In this document: positions 28,403-38,903 of the stretch, in pieces
Layout of the letters: every line of letters begins with the position of its first letter
Numbering within the stretch: the first letter of the stretch is position 1
Assembly (NCBI RefSeq): GCF_001571285.1
Contig: NZ_BCTM01000024.1
Span: 16,387-80,386 of the forward strand
From: Kluyvera cryocrescens NBRC 102467
GTDB lineage: Bacteria > Pseudomonadota > Gammaproteobacteria > Enterobacterales > Enterobacteriaceae
DNA: 64,000 nt
Direction: 5' to 3'
Notes under the pieces: generated by a model
Told to the model about the DNA's origin: nothing
Seen by the model: only the letters and a program-made list of their open reading frames with translations
Database searches by the model: none
Position numbers and translations under genes: made by a program

Positions 28403-29140
28403 TTATAGATGCTGCTGGAAAAACGTGACGGTACTGGCCAGCGCTTCCGGGGTAATCCGATGGCGAACGCCCGACTGCCAGACGCAGGTTAACTGTTCAT
28501 CCAACCCAGCATCACGTAACGCCTGCTGTAGACGGAACGTCTCTCCCGCGGGCACCACATCGTCGTCTTCACCGTGCCACAGCAGCAGCGGGCGATCGGC
28601 AACTCTTGCCAACTGATGCCCTATCTCCCATTTTGCCAGCGGTGCCAGCAGTCGCTCCTGCTCAAGCACTGTTGCCGCCGATGGCGGAAACAGCGTTTGT
28701 GAGAGCGAAGTAAAATAGCCCGACCCCATCAGGCTGGCGACGCATTTCAGCTCCGGATGCTGCGCCATCAATCCCAGCGCAGTCATGCCGCCCATCGACG
28801 CCCCCGCGACCGCCAGCCGCCCATCGCTCACCAACGAACTGGCCAGCAGCGCATCCCGCAGCGCCGGAAATTCGGTAAAGTTTTGCACCAGGATCTGCCA
28901 GAAATGCTGCATCCGCCCTGCGCTATCGCCGCTAAAACGCTCACCGTGATCGGCCGCGCTTGGCATAACCACTCGAAAACCTGCCTGCGCCAGTGCGACT
29001 GCGAAATAGCTGTAAACAACGTTTGAGGAGCTAAATCCGTGATAAAAAACTATGCTGGGTAGCGCTTTTTCTGCGTATCCTTTGGGATAAGCGTGCAGAA
29101 TTTGTTGCCCTGCCAGAGTGCGCATTTCCAGTTCAATCAT
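28403..29140 (-). CDS. yjfP: YjfP, alpha/beta-hydrolase esterase
   Basis: A 245-residue cytosolic carboxylesterase. The fold shows IVFYHGFSSSN (oxyanion region), the nucleophile elbow GASMGG (Ser about 116), LLLWHGEDDDVVPA with the acid, and GVRHRIT with the catalytic histidine. E. coli YjfP has esterase activity on short acyl substrates, and it or relatives have been implicated in acylated-sugar detoxification. AAAGGAG lies seven bases before the ATG. It is divergent from bsmA. Confidence 0.93.
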   Translation of the reverse strand: MIELEMRTLAGQQILHAYPKGYAEKALPSIVFYHGFSSSNVVYSYFAVALAQAGFRVVMPSAADHGERFSGDSAGRMQHFWQILVQNFTEFPALRDALLASSLVSDGRLAVAGASMGGMTALGLMAQHPELKCVASLMGSGYFTSLSQTLFPPSAATVLEQERLLAPLAKWEIGHQLARVADRPLLLWHGEDDDVVPAGETFRLQQALRDAGLDEQLTCVWQSGVRHRITPEALASTVTFFQQHL

Positions 29141-29346
29141 GGGTAAACTCCTTTAGCCACGCTGCGATGGCATACGAAAATTGATGCAGTAATATGACGA
29201 CAATACCCCTGATTTATAACATTGAGAACCCGGTTACGATTTCGTGATATTTTCATTCGAAAATAGCGCTGTGGTTAACAAATCAGGAACATTAACCCAA
29301 AAGGGAAATTTTTCCCCACTACACTATGGCTATCAGGAAACGGGAA

Positions 29347-29655
29347 ATGGCGATAAAACGGTTTATCCCTATGTTGTTGGCGCTCATGCTGAGCGGTTGC
29401 ACCCTGCTGGAAGGTACGCCTGAAGCACCACCACCAGCAACCGACCACCCGCAAGAGATTCGCCGCAACCAAACGGAAGGTTTGCAGCGCATGGGTACCG
29501 TCAGCGCGCTGGTGTACGGCTCGCCGATGGACGTCGAAGAGACGATCAGGGCAAAAGCCACCGCGCAGAAAGCGGACTACTATGTGATCATAATGATTGA
29601 TGACACGGTAGTGCCCGGACAGTGGTACTCACAGGCCATTCTTTACCGTAAGTAA
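29347..29655 (+). CDS. bsmA: BsmA (YjfO), DUF1471 lipoprotein
   Basis: A 102-residue lipoprotein. The ATG at 29347 follows AGGAAA and gives a signal peptide ending in the lipobox LSGC. An in-frame ATG at 29326 lacks a ribosome-binding site. A Pro-rich spacer leads to a DUF1471 domain ending QWYSQAILYRK. BsmA is reported to affect biofilm stress resistance and motility in E. coli. yjfN follows on the same strand after 128 bp. Confidence 0.88.
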   Translation: MAIKRFIPMLLALMLSGCTLLEGTPEAPPPATDHPQEIRRNQTEGLQRMGTVSALVYGSPMDVEETIRAKATAQKADYYVIIMIDDTVVPGQWYSQAILYRK

Positions 29656-29783
29656 CCTTTATCAGCTTTACGTTAGTTGGCACCGTTTCACGTTTCCCTG
29701 ATGCACAATGGCGCCTGGCCTGAAGACAGGATAGGCGTCTGCTATGGAATGCCCCCACTGGGTCATATGAAATGGAGCTGACG

Positions 29784-30059
29784 ATGAAACAATCATTTAC
29801 CTTATCTACCCTGCTTTTGCCCGGCGGCAGGCACGTCGCTGCGGCGCAATCCGCAGAGTTCGCCAGCGCAGATTGTGTCACCGGGCTCAATGAAATTGGT
29901 TTAATTTCGGTTAACAACGTCACCGGCAGCCTGGAAGATGTTGAGATGGTTATCGCCCTCAAAGCGGACGAGCAGGGCGCATCCTGGTATCGCATTGTTC
30001 AGATGTATGAAGAGCCACAGCAGGATAACTGGCGTGCACAGGCGATTATCTATGCCTAA
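29784..30059 (+). CDS. yjfN: YjfN, DUF1471 protein (DegP activator in E. coli)
   Basis: A 91-residue protein whose C-terminal 65 residues (QSAEFASADCVTGLNEIG onward) match E. coli YjfN, reported to stimulate the periplasmic protease DegP. The ATG at 29784 has GGAG six bases upstream. The N-terminus (MKQSFTLSTLLLPGGRHVAAA) has an unusually short hydrophobic core broken by PGGRH, so export by a standard Sec signal is doubtful from sequence. One cysteine is in the mature part. Confidence 0.85.
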   Translation: MKQSFTLSTLLLPGGRHVAAAQSAEFASADCVTGLNEIGLISVNNVTGSLEDVEMVIALKADEQGASWYRIVQMYEEPQQDNWRAQAIIYA

Positions 30060-30119
30060 CATGAGCCAATAGTGGAAGATGCGTTAATCCCATAACGCTT
30101 CTTCCACGCCCTCGATATT

Positions 30120-31742
30120 TTACCTTCCCCCGCCCGTCGCCCGAATCAGCAACTCGTTAATCACCTGCTCGCTCAGCATCGCACCGCCTCGCGGGTCAAG
30201 CATCATCCGACACCATGCCTGAGACACCGGTGGGGACGCATAGCGCAGCATCTGCGCGCCAACGCCAAAGAGATATAACTGGCTGGTGATTTCCCGCCCC
30301 TGGGCCTCGGAAAGCCTGCGTAACCTTTGCTGTAGCTGCCGCCAATGGCGATCGAAATGACGCTCCTGGCCTTTGACTTCCGCGTACTCGTCCAGCAAAA
30401 GCTCCAGCGCATCGGGCTGCTTCGCCACTACGCGCAGGACATCAAGACACATAATATTGCCCGAGCCCTCCCAGATACTGTTAACCGGCATCTCACGGAA
30501 CAGCCGCGGTAGCTCGCTGTCTTCGCAGTAACCAATACCGCCCAGCACCTCCATCGCCTCAGCTACAAACGGGATCCCCGCTTTGCAAACGGCAAATTTA
30601 GCCGCCGGAGTAAATAACCGCGCCCACAGCATCTGCTGTGATGATTGAGGCTGCCCCCAGGCACTGGCCAGGCGGAACATAAACGCCGTCTGTCCCTCTA
30701 GCTGAAGCGCCATCCTGCCCAGCACCTGTCGCATCAGCGGAAGATCCACGAGATTACGGCCAAATGCCTGACGCTGGAAGGCATGATACAGCGCCACGGA
30801 GTACGCTCGACGCATCAGGCTATGGCTACCCAGAGCGCAGTCCACCCGCGTCATCCCACCCATTTTGAGGATCTGGCGGATACCCTCCCCCTCTTCCCCT
30901 ATCGGCCAACCGAGGGCCTGCTGAAACTCTACTTCGCAACTGGCGTTGGCACGATTACCCAGTTTATCTTTCAGGCGCTCGAGGCGAATCGCGTTGCGCG
31001 TGCCATCAGGCAGCAGGCGCGGCACAAAAAAGCAGGTTAGCCCGCCGCCAGCCTGTGCCAGTACCAGATGGGCATCGCTTTGCGGCACCGAGTAGAACCA
31101 TTTATGCCCGGTAAGTTGGTAGCTGCCGTCTGCCAGCCGCTCAGCGCGGGTGCTGTTGCTCAAAACATCCGAGCCACCCTGCTTTTCGGTCATCCCCATC
31201 CCAATCAGCAGTCCGCGCTTTTGTCCTCCGGTTAGCTGATGCGAGTCATAGCGATCGCTTAATAATGCCGTACGCCAGTCAGAAAATAGAGGCGGCAGGG
31301 CCTTTAGCAGCAGCGGCGTGGCGGCAAAGGTCATGGTAATCGGGCAGAGCGTTCCCGCCTCGACCTGAGCGTGCAGCATAAAACGCGCGGCGCGGGCGAC
31401 AAACGCGCCATTTCGCGCCGTCTCCTCCCAGGGAAGATTATGCACGCGGTTAGCGCACAGCCCCTGCATCAGCAGGTGCCAGGCCGGGTGGAAACGCACA
31501 TCATCCAGCCGTTGCCCCTGCGGGTCATAGCGAATCAATTCAGGAGGGTGTACGTTGGCGAGTCGCCCAAGTTCAAGAGATTCGGCGGTACCGAGCTGCT
31601 GGCCGATACTGGCCAGCAGCTCGGTATCCCAGCCAGCGTCATGGCGGGCCACCGCCTCACATAACGCCGTGTCCGAAAGAAATAAATTGCTGTTATTTAA
31701 TGGAGTAGGTTGATTAAAAACGGTGTGAGTTTGCCAGTGCAT
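30120..31742 (-). CDS. aidB: AidB, acyl-CoA-dehydrogenase-like alkylation-response protein
   Basis: A 540-residue FAD-binding protein of the acyl-CoA dehydrogenase family with an added C-terminal DNA-binding domain. It is induced in the Ada response and protects DNA. Conserved segments are GMGMTEKQGGSDVLSN, LTGHKWFYSVPQSDA and EAMEVLGGIGYCEDS, with the C-terminal part from about residue 440. The ATG at 31742 has GGAGGGAG upstream; an in-frame ATG at 31799 would add 19 residues. E. coli has yjfI-yjfC between rlmB and aidB; these are missing here. Confidence 0.96.
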   Translation of the reverse strand: MHWQTHTVFNQPTPLNNSNLFLSDTALCEAVARHDAGWDTELLASIGQQLGTAESLELGRLANVHPPELIRYDPQGQRLDDVRFHPAWHLLMQGLCANRVHNLPWEETARNGAFVARAARFMLHAQVEAGTLCPITMTFAATPLLLKALPPLFSDWRTALLSDRYDSHQLTGGQKRGLLIGMGMTEKQGGSDVLSNSTRAERLADGSYQLTGHKWFYSVPQSDAHLVLAQAGGGLTCFFVPRLLPDGTRNAIRLERLKDKLGNRANASCEVEFQQALGWPIGEEGEGIRQILKMGGMTRVDCALGSHSLMRRAYSVALYHAFQRQAFGRNLVDLPLMRQVLGRMALQLEGQTAFMFRLASAWGQPQSSQQMLWARLFTPAAKFAVCKAGIPFVAEAMEVLGGIGYCEDSELPRLFREMPVNSIWEGSGNIMCLDVLRVVAKQPDALELLLDEYAEVKGQERHFDRHWRQLQQRLRRLSEAQGREITSQLYLFGVGAQMLRYASPPVSQAWCRMMLDPRGGAMLSEQVINELLIRATGGGR

Positions 31743-31806
31743 TTGTCTCCCTCCGTCAATAGGCAATATTTTAAGTATGGACGGTAGAGGGTAATACACA
31801 ATAAAA

Positions 31807-31830
31807 AGCCACCCCGAAGGATGGCTTATG
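31807..31830 (-). terminator. Terminator of the nsrR-rnr-rlmB operon
   Basis: AAGCCA-C-CC/GG-A-TGGCTT stem with one mismatch and loop CGAA. The minus strand continues TTTTTATT. It lies 23 bp after rlmB. Confidence 0.75.
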
Positions 31831-31852
31831 ATCGTGAAGCGTGACGTCGCAA

Positions 31853-32584
31853 TCAGCTGCGCTGACGTACCGCTTCAAACAGGCAAATACCGGTTGCAAC
31901 CGACACGTTCAGTGATGAAACGCTGCCAGCCATGGGAATGCTGATCAGCTCATCGCAGTGTTCACGCGTCAGACGGCGCATGCCTTCGCCTTCTGCACCC
32001 ATCACCAGCGCCATAGCGCCGGTCATTTTGCTTTGGAACAGCGTATGGGTCGCTTCGCCGGCAGTTCCGACAATCCACACGCTCTCTTCCTGCAGCATAC
32101 GCATGGTGCGCGCAAGGTTAGTCACGCGGATCAGCGGAACGTTTTCCGCCGCACCACAAGCGACTTTCTTCGCCGTCGCGTTCAGCTGTGCCGAACGATC
32201 TTTTGGAACAATAACCGCATGGACGCCCGCGGCATCCGCACTACGCAGGCAAGCGCCAAGGTTGTGCGGATCGGTAACTCCGTCCAGGATCAGCAGGAAT
32301 GGCTTATCAATAGAGGCGATCAGATCCGGCAGGTCGTTTTCCTGGTACTGACGACCCGGCTTCACGCGCGCAATAATCCCTTGGTGCACAGCACCTTCGC
32401 TTTTCTCATCCAGGTACTGACGGTTCGCCAGCTGGATAACCACGCCCTGCGCTTCCAGCGCATGGATCAGCGGCATCAGGCGCTTATCGTCGCGGCCTTT
32501 CAGAATAAAGACTTCCTGAAAACGTTCAGGGGCGCGCTCCAGCAGTGCCTGCACTGCGTGGATGCCGTAAATCATTTCACTCAT
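31853..32584 (-). CDS. rlmB: 23S rRNA (guanosine-2'-O-)-methyltransferase RlmB
   Basis: RlmB methylates the ribose of G2251 in the peptidyl-transferase loop. The 243-residue SpoU/TrmH enzyme has an N-terminal RNA-binding domain (1-75). Its knotted SPOUT domain has motif 1 ([17 protein letters not shown]), motif 2 ([10 protein letters not shown]) and motif 3 ([17 protein letters not shown]). In E. coli it directly follows rnr; here a fossil acetyltransferase frame lies between. A TATAAT on the minus strand about 42 bp upstream may give it a private promoter. Confidence 0.97.
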   Translation of the reverse strand: MSEMIYGIHAVQALLERAPERFQEVFILKGRDDKRLMPLIHALEAQGVVIQLANRQYLDEKSEGAVHQGIIARVKPGRQYQENDLPDLIASIDKPFLLILDGVTDPHNLGACLRSADAAGVHAVIVPKDRSAQLNATAKKVACGAAENVPLIRVTNLARTMRMLQEESVWIVGTAGEATHTLFQSKMTGAMALVMGAEGEGMRRLTREHCDELISIPMAGSVSSLNVSVATGICLFEAVRQRS

Positions 32585-32625
32585 TAAAGATTCTCATTTT
32601 TAAGCGGGACTGGCGATATTGCGCC

Positions 32626-32631
32626 ATTATA
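32626..32631 (-). promoter_or_regulatory. Candidate rlmB -10 element
   Basis: A perfect TATAAT on the minus strand, 42 bp upstream of the rlmB ATG. No good -35 is visible at 16-18 bp (best TGAGAA). Such a promoter would keep rlmB expressed independently of NsrR control of the operon. Confidence 0.4.
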
Positions 32632-32674
32632 CCCGACAAAGACGACCATTCTCATCACCGCTGGCTTTTACGCC

Positions 32675-32980
32675 TTACTCTCTGAAAGTGGCCTTATCAG
32701 CTTCGCTAATTTCACATAACACCCGGCAAGGAACGCCAACTGCGACCACCTTAGGCGGTATAGACTTTGTCACCGCGCTGCTCGCACCACTCACGCTGTT
32801 GCGGCCAACGCTGTCGAACAGTTTTGGCAACAGCTCACGTCGACGCGTTTCCTCTGACGGACGCGTCATATTGTAATCATAAGCCAGCTCTTTCCCGGCG
32901 CAACGTTCTTCCGGTAGCCCTTCACAGTGGTCGGTATACAGTAACCCCAGATTCATCCTTTCCCTGACGGAGATACTTAT
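32675..32980 (-). pseudogene. Galactoside/maltose O-acetyltransferase remnant with an internal in-frame deletion
   Basis: The N-terminal part (LLYTDHCEGLPEERCAGKEL through LLPKLFDSVGRN) resembles residues 15-61 of LacA-type hexapeptide acetyltransferases. It then jumps directly to a tail (SVSGASSAVTKSIPPKVVAV, then GVPCRV) matching LacA from about residue 156. About 90-95 residues are missing, comprising the left-handed beta-helix with the catalytic histidine. The frame stays open for 93 codons from an ATG at 32956. Homology continues upstream to an ATA at 32980-32978, where a start would be expected. It lies between rnr and rlmB in the nsrR operon. It cannot be an acetyltransferase; whether any product is made is unknown. 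Confidence 0.8.
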
Positions 32981-33014
32981 CTCCCTTTCTGTGAACGGTT
33001 CGCTGGCCTAATCA

Positions 33015-35456
33015 TTACTCGGCGACTTTTTTCTTCGCCGCACGTTTTGCTTTCGTGGCTGCCGCAATTTTCTGCGTTTTCGCCGACGGTTTTTTGGCCT
33101 TTCTCGCGTCTTTCTTAGCCGCTTTTGGCTTCGGTTTTTTCTCGCCGCGGAACGCACTGTCTGGCTCAAAATTCACTTTTTTGCCGACCTGGCGACGACG
33201 ACCGTTGCCTTTCGCTGCTGGTGCTTTTTTCGCTTTCTCACGCTCCGTCTTACCGACATTACGCGGACCACGCTCGCTGGAGATCAGCGAGAAGTCAATT
33301 TTGCGCTCGTCCATGTTGACCGCTTCGACGCGGACTTCAACGCGGTCGCCAAGGCGATAGGTCTGACCGCCAGACTCACCGATCAGGCGTTGACCAATCT
33401 GGTCAAAGCGATAGTAGTCGTTATCCAGTGAAGAAACGTGGACCAGACCGTCGATGAACAGCTCGTCCAGACGAACGAAGAAGCCAAAGCCGGTGACGCT
33501 GGCGATAACGCCTTTAAAGACATTACCCACCTGGTCCTGCATAAAGTCGCATTTTAGCCAGTCGGAGACGTCGCGCGTCGCTTCATCAGCGCGGCGTTCG
33601 GTCATCGAACAGTGCTGACCCAGTTGCAGCATCTCTTCCATTGAATAATGGTAGCCGCCGGTTTCGGTGCTGTTGCCTTTATGGCCCTGTTCTTTCGCCA
33701 GCAGATACTTAATCGCGCGGTGCAGCGAGAGGTCAGGATAACGGCGAATCGGCGAAGTGAAGTGCGCATAAGACTGCAGCGCCAGGCCGAAGTGACCACG
33801 GTTTTCCGGATCGTAAATCGCCTGCTTCATCGAACGTAGCAGCATGGTTTGCAGCATTTCCGCATCCGGCCTGTCGGCCACGGACTCCAGCAGCTCGGCG
33901 TAGTCGCGCGGCTCTGGTTTATTGCCGCCTGGCAGCTCCAGACCCAGTTCGGACAGCACGGAGCGGAAAGCGGTAATCGCTTCAGTCGTCGGCTTATCGT
34001 GGATACGGAACAGCGCTGGCTCGTTCGCTTTCTCAACAAAGCGCGCCGCCGAGATGTTCGCCAGGATCATGCACTCTTCAATCAGCTTGTGCGCATCGTT
34101 ACGCTGGGTCTGTTCGATACGCTCAATACGGCGATCGGCGTTGAAGATAAACTTCGCTTCTTCGCTTTCAAACGAGATCCCACCGCGCTCGGCGCGGGCC
34201 TGATCCAGCACTTTGTAGAGGTTGTGCAACTCTTCAATGTGTTTAACCAGCGGCGCGTACTGTTCACGCAGCTCCTGGTCACCCTGTAGCATGTGCCAGA
34301 CCTTGGTATAGGTCAGACGCGCATGCGAGCTCATCACCGCCTCGTAGAATTTGAAGCCGGTTAAGCGCCCTTTGGTCGAGACGGTCATTTCGCACACCAT
34401 ACACAGGCGGTCAACCTGCGGGTTCAGCGAGCACAGGCCGTTAGAGAGTACTTCCGGCAGCATAGGAACAACCTGCGTTGGGAAGTAAACGGAAGTGCCG
34501 CGGTTGCGGGCCTCACCATCCAACGGCGTCGGTGGACGAACGTAGTAACTCACGTCGGCAATCGCTACCCACAGACGCCAGCCGCCACCGCGTTTTTTCT
34601 CACAGTAAACCGCATCATCAAAGTCGCGGGCGTCTTCACCATCGATGGTGACCAGCGGCAGATCGCGCAGATCAACACGGCCGACTTTCGCCTCTTCCGG
34701 CACCTGCTCTTTCAGCCCTGCCACTTGCGCTTCCACCGCTGGCGGCCAGACGTGAGGGATTTCATGAGTGCGCAGCGCCATCTCAACGGCCATACCGGTA
34801 CCCATATTTTCGCCAAGGACTTCAACGATTTTACCGATCGCTTTCGTGCGGCGGGTTGGGCGTTGGATCAGTTCGACCACCACCACAAAGCCCATACGCG
34901 CTCCCATCACCGATTCAGGCGGGATGAGGATATCGAAGCTCAGGCGGCTGTCGTCGGGTACCACAAAACCTACGCCCGCGTCGGTAAAGTAGCGACCGAC
35001 GATCTGCGCGTTGCGCGGAACCAGGACACGAACAATACGCGCCTCGCGACGACCTTTACGGTCAGCGCCCAGCGGTTGTGCCAGCACTTCATCACCGTGC
35101 ATGCACATCTTCATCTGTTCGCTCGACAGATACAGGTCGTCTTTGCGGCCTTCCACGCGCAGGAAGCCAAAGCCATCGCGATGGCCGATAACCATGCCTT
35201 TGAGCAGGTCGAGACGTTCCGGCAGCGCGTAGCACTGGCGGCGGGTAAAGACTAACTGCCCGTCGCGCTCCATAGCGCGCAGGCGACGACGCAGAGCTTC
35301 AATCTGCTCTTCGCCTTCAATATTCAGTTCAATGGCCAGTTCTTCACGATTTGCCGGTTTTTCGCGTTTTGTTAAGTGTTCAAGGATAAATTCCCGGCTC
35401 GGGATAGGGTTGGCGTACTTTTCTGTTTCACGTTCCAGGAAAGGATCTTTTGACAT
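33015..35456 (-). CDS. rnr: Exoribonuclease R
   Basis: RNase R is a processive 3'-to-5' exonuclease that degrades structured RNA, with roles in mRNA turnover, rRNA quality control and trans-translation. The 813-residue protein has an N-terminal winged helix (about 20-85), two cold-shock domains, the RNB catalytic domain with [13 protein letters not shown] (about 273-285), an S1 domain (about 640-725) and a Lys-rich tail (after 730). It lies 41 bp after nsrR and is probably co-transcribed with it. Confidence 0.98.
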   Translation of the reverse strand: MSKDPFLERETEKYANPIPSREFILEHLTKREKPANREELAIELNIEGEEQIEALRRRLRAMERDGQLVFTRRQCYALPERLDLLKGMVIGHRDGFGFLRVEGRKDDLYLSSEQMKMCMHGDEVLAQPLGADRKGRREARIVRVLVPRNAQIVGRYFTDAGVGFVVPDDSRLSFDILIPPESVMGARMGFVVVVELIQRPTRRTKAIGKIVEVLGENMGTGMAVEMALRTHEIPHVWPPAVEAQVAGLKEQVPEEAKVGRVDLRDLPLVTIDGEDARDFDDAVYCEKKRGGGWRLWVAIADVSYYVRPPTPLDGEARNRGTSVYFPTQVVPMLPEVLSNGLCSLNPQVDRLCMVCEMTVSTKGRLTGFKFYEAVMSSHARLTYTKVWHMLQGDQELREQYAPLVKHIEELHNLYKVLDQARAERGGISFESEEAKFIFNADRRIERIEQTQRNDAHKLIEECMILANISAARFVEKANEPALFRIHDKPTTEAITAFRSVLSELGLELPGGNKPEPRDYAELLESVADRPDAEMLQTMLLRSMKQAIYDPENRGHFGLALQSYAHFTSPIRRYPDLSLHRAIKYLLAKEQGHKGNSTETGGYHYSMEEMLQLGQHCSMTERRADEATRDVSDWLKCDFMQDQVGNVFKGVIASVTGFGFFVRLDELFIDGLVHVSSLDNDYYRFDQIGQRLIGESGGQTYRLGDRVEVRVEAVNMDERKIDFSLISSERGPRNVGKTEREKAKKAPAAKGNGRRRQVGKKVNFEPDSAFRGEKKPKPKAAKKDARKAKKPSAKTQKIAAATKAKRAAKKKVAE

Positions 35457-35497
35457 GTCGGTTCCTCCGTCATCATCGCTGCCGGCGGTAGTAATAA

Positions 35498-35923
35498 TTA
35501 CTCCACCAGCAATAATTTATAGAGCGGTTGATTCTTTTCAACCAAATCAGCCAGTGTGTAGTTATCCAGTTCCTTGAGAAAACTTTGCACGGCTTGAGAA
35601 AGTGCCTGTTTCAAACGACAGGCCGGCGTAATATGGCAAAACTCGCTGCTGCAGTTCACCAACGTTAGGGGTTCAAGTTCACGAACCACATCTCCCACGC
35701 GAACATCTTTTGCCGGTTTGCCCAAGCGGATGCCACCGTTTTTGCCTCGCACCGCCGTGACGTATCCGGCGCGGCTTAGCTGGTTGATGATTTTAACCAT
35801 ATGGTTACGCGACACGCCGTAGACCTCGGTCACCTCCGAGATACTGGTCATCTTGCCTTCCGGCAGCGACGCCATATAAATCAGCGCGCGTAATCCATAA
35901 TCGGTAAAACTTGTTAACTGCAC
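35498..35923 (-). CDS. nsrR: NsrR, nitric-oxide-sensing Rrf2-family repressor
   Basis: A 141-residue Rrf2 regulator almost identical to E. coli NsrR. The winged helix-turn-helix is at about 25-60 ([20 protein letters not shown]). Iron-sulfur ligands C91, C96 and C102 lie in [13 protein letters not shown]. Nitrosylation of the cluster releases DNA and induces hmp, ytfE, hcp and other genes. Its operator upstream of ytfE is in this window at 20615-20637. First gene of the nsrR-rnr-rlmB operon. Confidence 0.97.
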   Translation of the reverse strand: MQLTSFTDYGLRALIYMASLPEGKMTSISEVTEVYGVSRNHMVKIINQLSRAGYVTAVRGKNGGIRLGKPAKDVRVGDVVRELEPLTLVNCSSEFCHITPACRLKQALSQAVQSFLKELDNYTLADLVEKNQPLYKLLLVE

Positions 35924-36057
35924 ATCAACCTCAGGGAAATGGGGAATAAAGAGTAAGTTTGCTGATATTAATTATATTGATGATAAACCAGCCAGCCTCT
36001 GAGCCGCTAATTTATTTCATGACGGGAAGGAAAAAAGCGAGGGTATAAAGCACGATT

Positions 36058-36093
36058 AAGCCGGATAGCAACGCCAGGCGTCTTATCCGGCTT
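36058..36093. repeat. REP (repetitive extragenic palindromic) element
   Basis: Stem GCCGGATA/TATCCGGC encloses a second stem ACGCC/GGCGT, the classic REP form. It lies between nsrR and purA. Two further perfect dyads follow: GTCAGG-AGA-CCTGAC (36099-36113) and GCAGCGCC-AGCA-GGCGCTGC (36118-36137), the latter next to the purA stop. Confidence 0.8.
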
Positions 36094-36151
36094 ACAGGGT
36101 CAGGAGACCTGACAAGCGCAGCGCCAGCAGGCGCTGCACCAGAGCCATGAA

Positions 36152-37453
<1,302 letters not shown>

Positions 37454-37552
37454 TCAAAATCACCGATTGCTTAAAAATGGATTCTACCATCGCTTTTTCA
37501 GATATACAGCACTTTTTAACCACAAAATCGCACAGAAATGCTGTTTTTATAA

Positions 37553-37750
37553 TCAGCCAACCGTTTTCGTCAACATGTAGTAGATGACGATACCTGCAAC
37601 CACAAGACCGCCGCCAAATCGACGTAACATCGTATCGGGTAATTGGGTCATAGTAGAAATCATCTTGCGCCAGGCTTTGGGATAAAGCATCGGTCCAAGA
37701 CCTTCAAGCACCAATACCAGCGCGAGCGCCAACCAGATAGTCGAATTCAT
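37553..37750 (-). CDS. yjeT: YjeT, small DUF2065 inner-membrane protein
   Basis: A 65-residue protein with two predicted membrane helices (IWLALALVLVLEGLGPML at about 5-22 and GGGLVVAGIVIYYML at about 46-60). The function is unknown. It keeps its conserved place between hflC and purA. A strong terminator separates it from hflC, so it probably has its own promoter in the 94-bp gap upstream. Confidence 0.88.
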   Translation of the reverse strand: MNSTIWLALALVLVLEGLGPMLYPKAWRKMISTMTQLPDTMLRRFGGGLVVAGIVIYYMLTKTVG

Positions 37751-37844
37751 TATTCATCCCCGTGATATGCCCTGAACGCTTTGTGCGCGGATCGACAAAC
37801 GTTGCCAACGCTCCAGCGACACAAATGATGGTGGGCATAAAAAG

Positions 37845-37878
37845 AAAACCACCGGCTCCCAAGGGAGGCGGTGGTTTT
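37845..37878 (-). terminator. Terminator of the hflX-hflK-hflC region
   Basis: A perfect 10-bp stem AAAACCACCG/CGGTGGTTTT with an inner CTCCC/GGGAG pair; the minus strand continues TTTTCTTTTTAT. It lies 18 bp after the hflC stop. Confidence 0.92.
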
Positions 37879-37896
37879 GGTCATACATTCGCGCAA

Positions 37897-38901
37897 TTAG
37901 CGCGTCGTGGTACCCGGTGTCTTCATGTAGCGGAAGAAATCGCTATCCGGGCTCAGAACCATCACATCCTGATTGCTATCGAAGCTGGCTTCGTATGCAC
38001 GCAGGCTACGGATAAAGGCGTAGAAGTCTGGATCCTGGCTAAATGCATCGGCAAACAGTTTCGCCGCTTCCGCATCACCTTCACCGCGCATAATACGACC
38101 CTGACGTTCAGCTTCTGCCAGCGTCTTCGTCACTTCATAGTCTGCGGTAGCGCGCAGTTTTTCTGCCTCTTCCTGACCCTGTGAACGGTGACGACGGGCA
38201 ACAGCTTCACGCTCGGCGCGCATACGGTTGTAGATCGCTTCAGAGACCTCAGCAGGCAGGTTGATCTGCTTGATACGCACATCGACCACTTCAATGCCTA
38301 ACGCCGCCATGCTGTTCGGATTAACGGTTGGCCCTTTGATGTTAGCCTGCTGCTCTACACGCTCTGCCGCTTCCGCAATGGCGTTATCCGCCGCTGGGGT
38401 CGCCACTTCATCATCTGCGCCAGAAGAACCGGAGTTCAGCGCGTCGCGAACTTCCAGGGTCAAACGACCGCGGGAGTCGGTGACGATGTCTTTCACGTCC
38501 AGACGACCAATCTCAGAACGCAGACGGTCAGAGAATTTACGTTTCAGCAGCACTTCGGCCTGCGAGACGTCACCGCCGCCGGTGGCCAGGAAGTAACGGC
38601 TGAAATCGCTAATACGCCACTTAATATAAGAGTCGACGATCAGGTCTTTCTTCTCTTTGGTCACGAAGCGGTCAGCCTGGTTATCCATGGTCTGGATACG
38701 GGCATCAAGCATTTTAACCGATTGAATAAACGGAACCTTAAAGTGCAGGCCCGGCTCATAAATCAACGGTTTCTTGTCGCCGTCACGCACGACGCTGCTG
38801 AACTGGAATTTAATCCCGCGCTCGCCTTCTTTAACCACAAAAATAGAGGTGTAAAGCACTACCAGCGCGATGATGATAATCGCGATAACTGACTTACGCA
38901 T
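37897..38901 (-). CDS. hflC: HflC, modulator of FtsH protease
   Basis: A 334-residue SPFH/prohibitin-type protein with one N-terminal membrane helix (VIAIIIIALVVLYTSIFVV) and the rest periplasmic. With HflK it forms a large cage around the FtsH protease. The SPFH domain spans about 20-210 and is followed by a long helix rich in Ala/Glu (REAVARRHRSQGQEEAEKLR). It begins 2 bp after hflK, consistent with coupled translation. Confidence 0.97.
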   Translation of the reverse strand: MRKSVIAIIIIALVVLYTSIFVVKEGERGIKFQFSSVVRDGDKKPLIYEPGLHFKVPFIQSVKMLDARIQTMDNQADRFVTKEKKDLIVDSYIKWRISDFSRYFLATGGGDVSQAEVLLKRKFSDRLRSEIGRLDVKDIVTDSRGRLTLEVRDALNSGSSGADDEVATPAADNAIAEAAERVEQQANIKGPTVNPNSMAALGIEVVDVRIKQINLPAEVSEAIYNRMRAEREAVARRHRSQGQEEAEKLRATADYEVTKTLAEAERQGRIMRGEGDAEAAKLFADAFSQDPDFYAFIRSLRAYEASFDSNQDVMVLSPDSDFFRYMKTPGTTTR

Positions 38902-38903
38902 CG

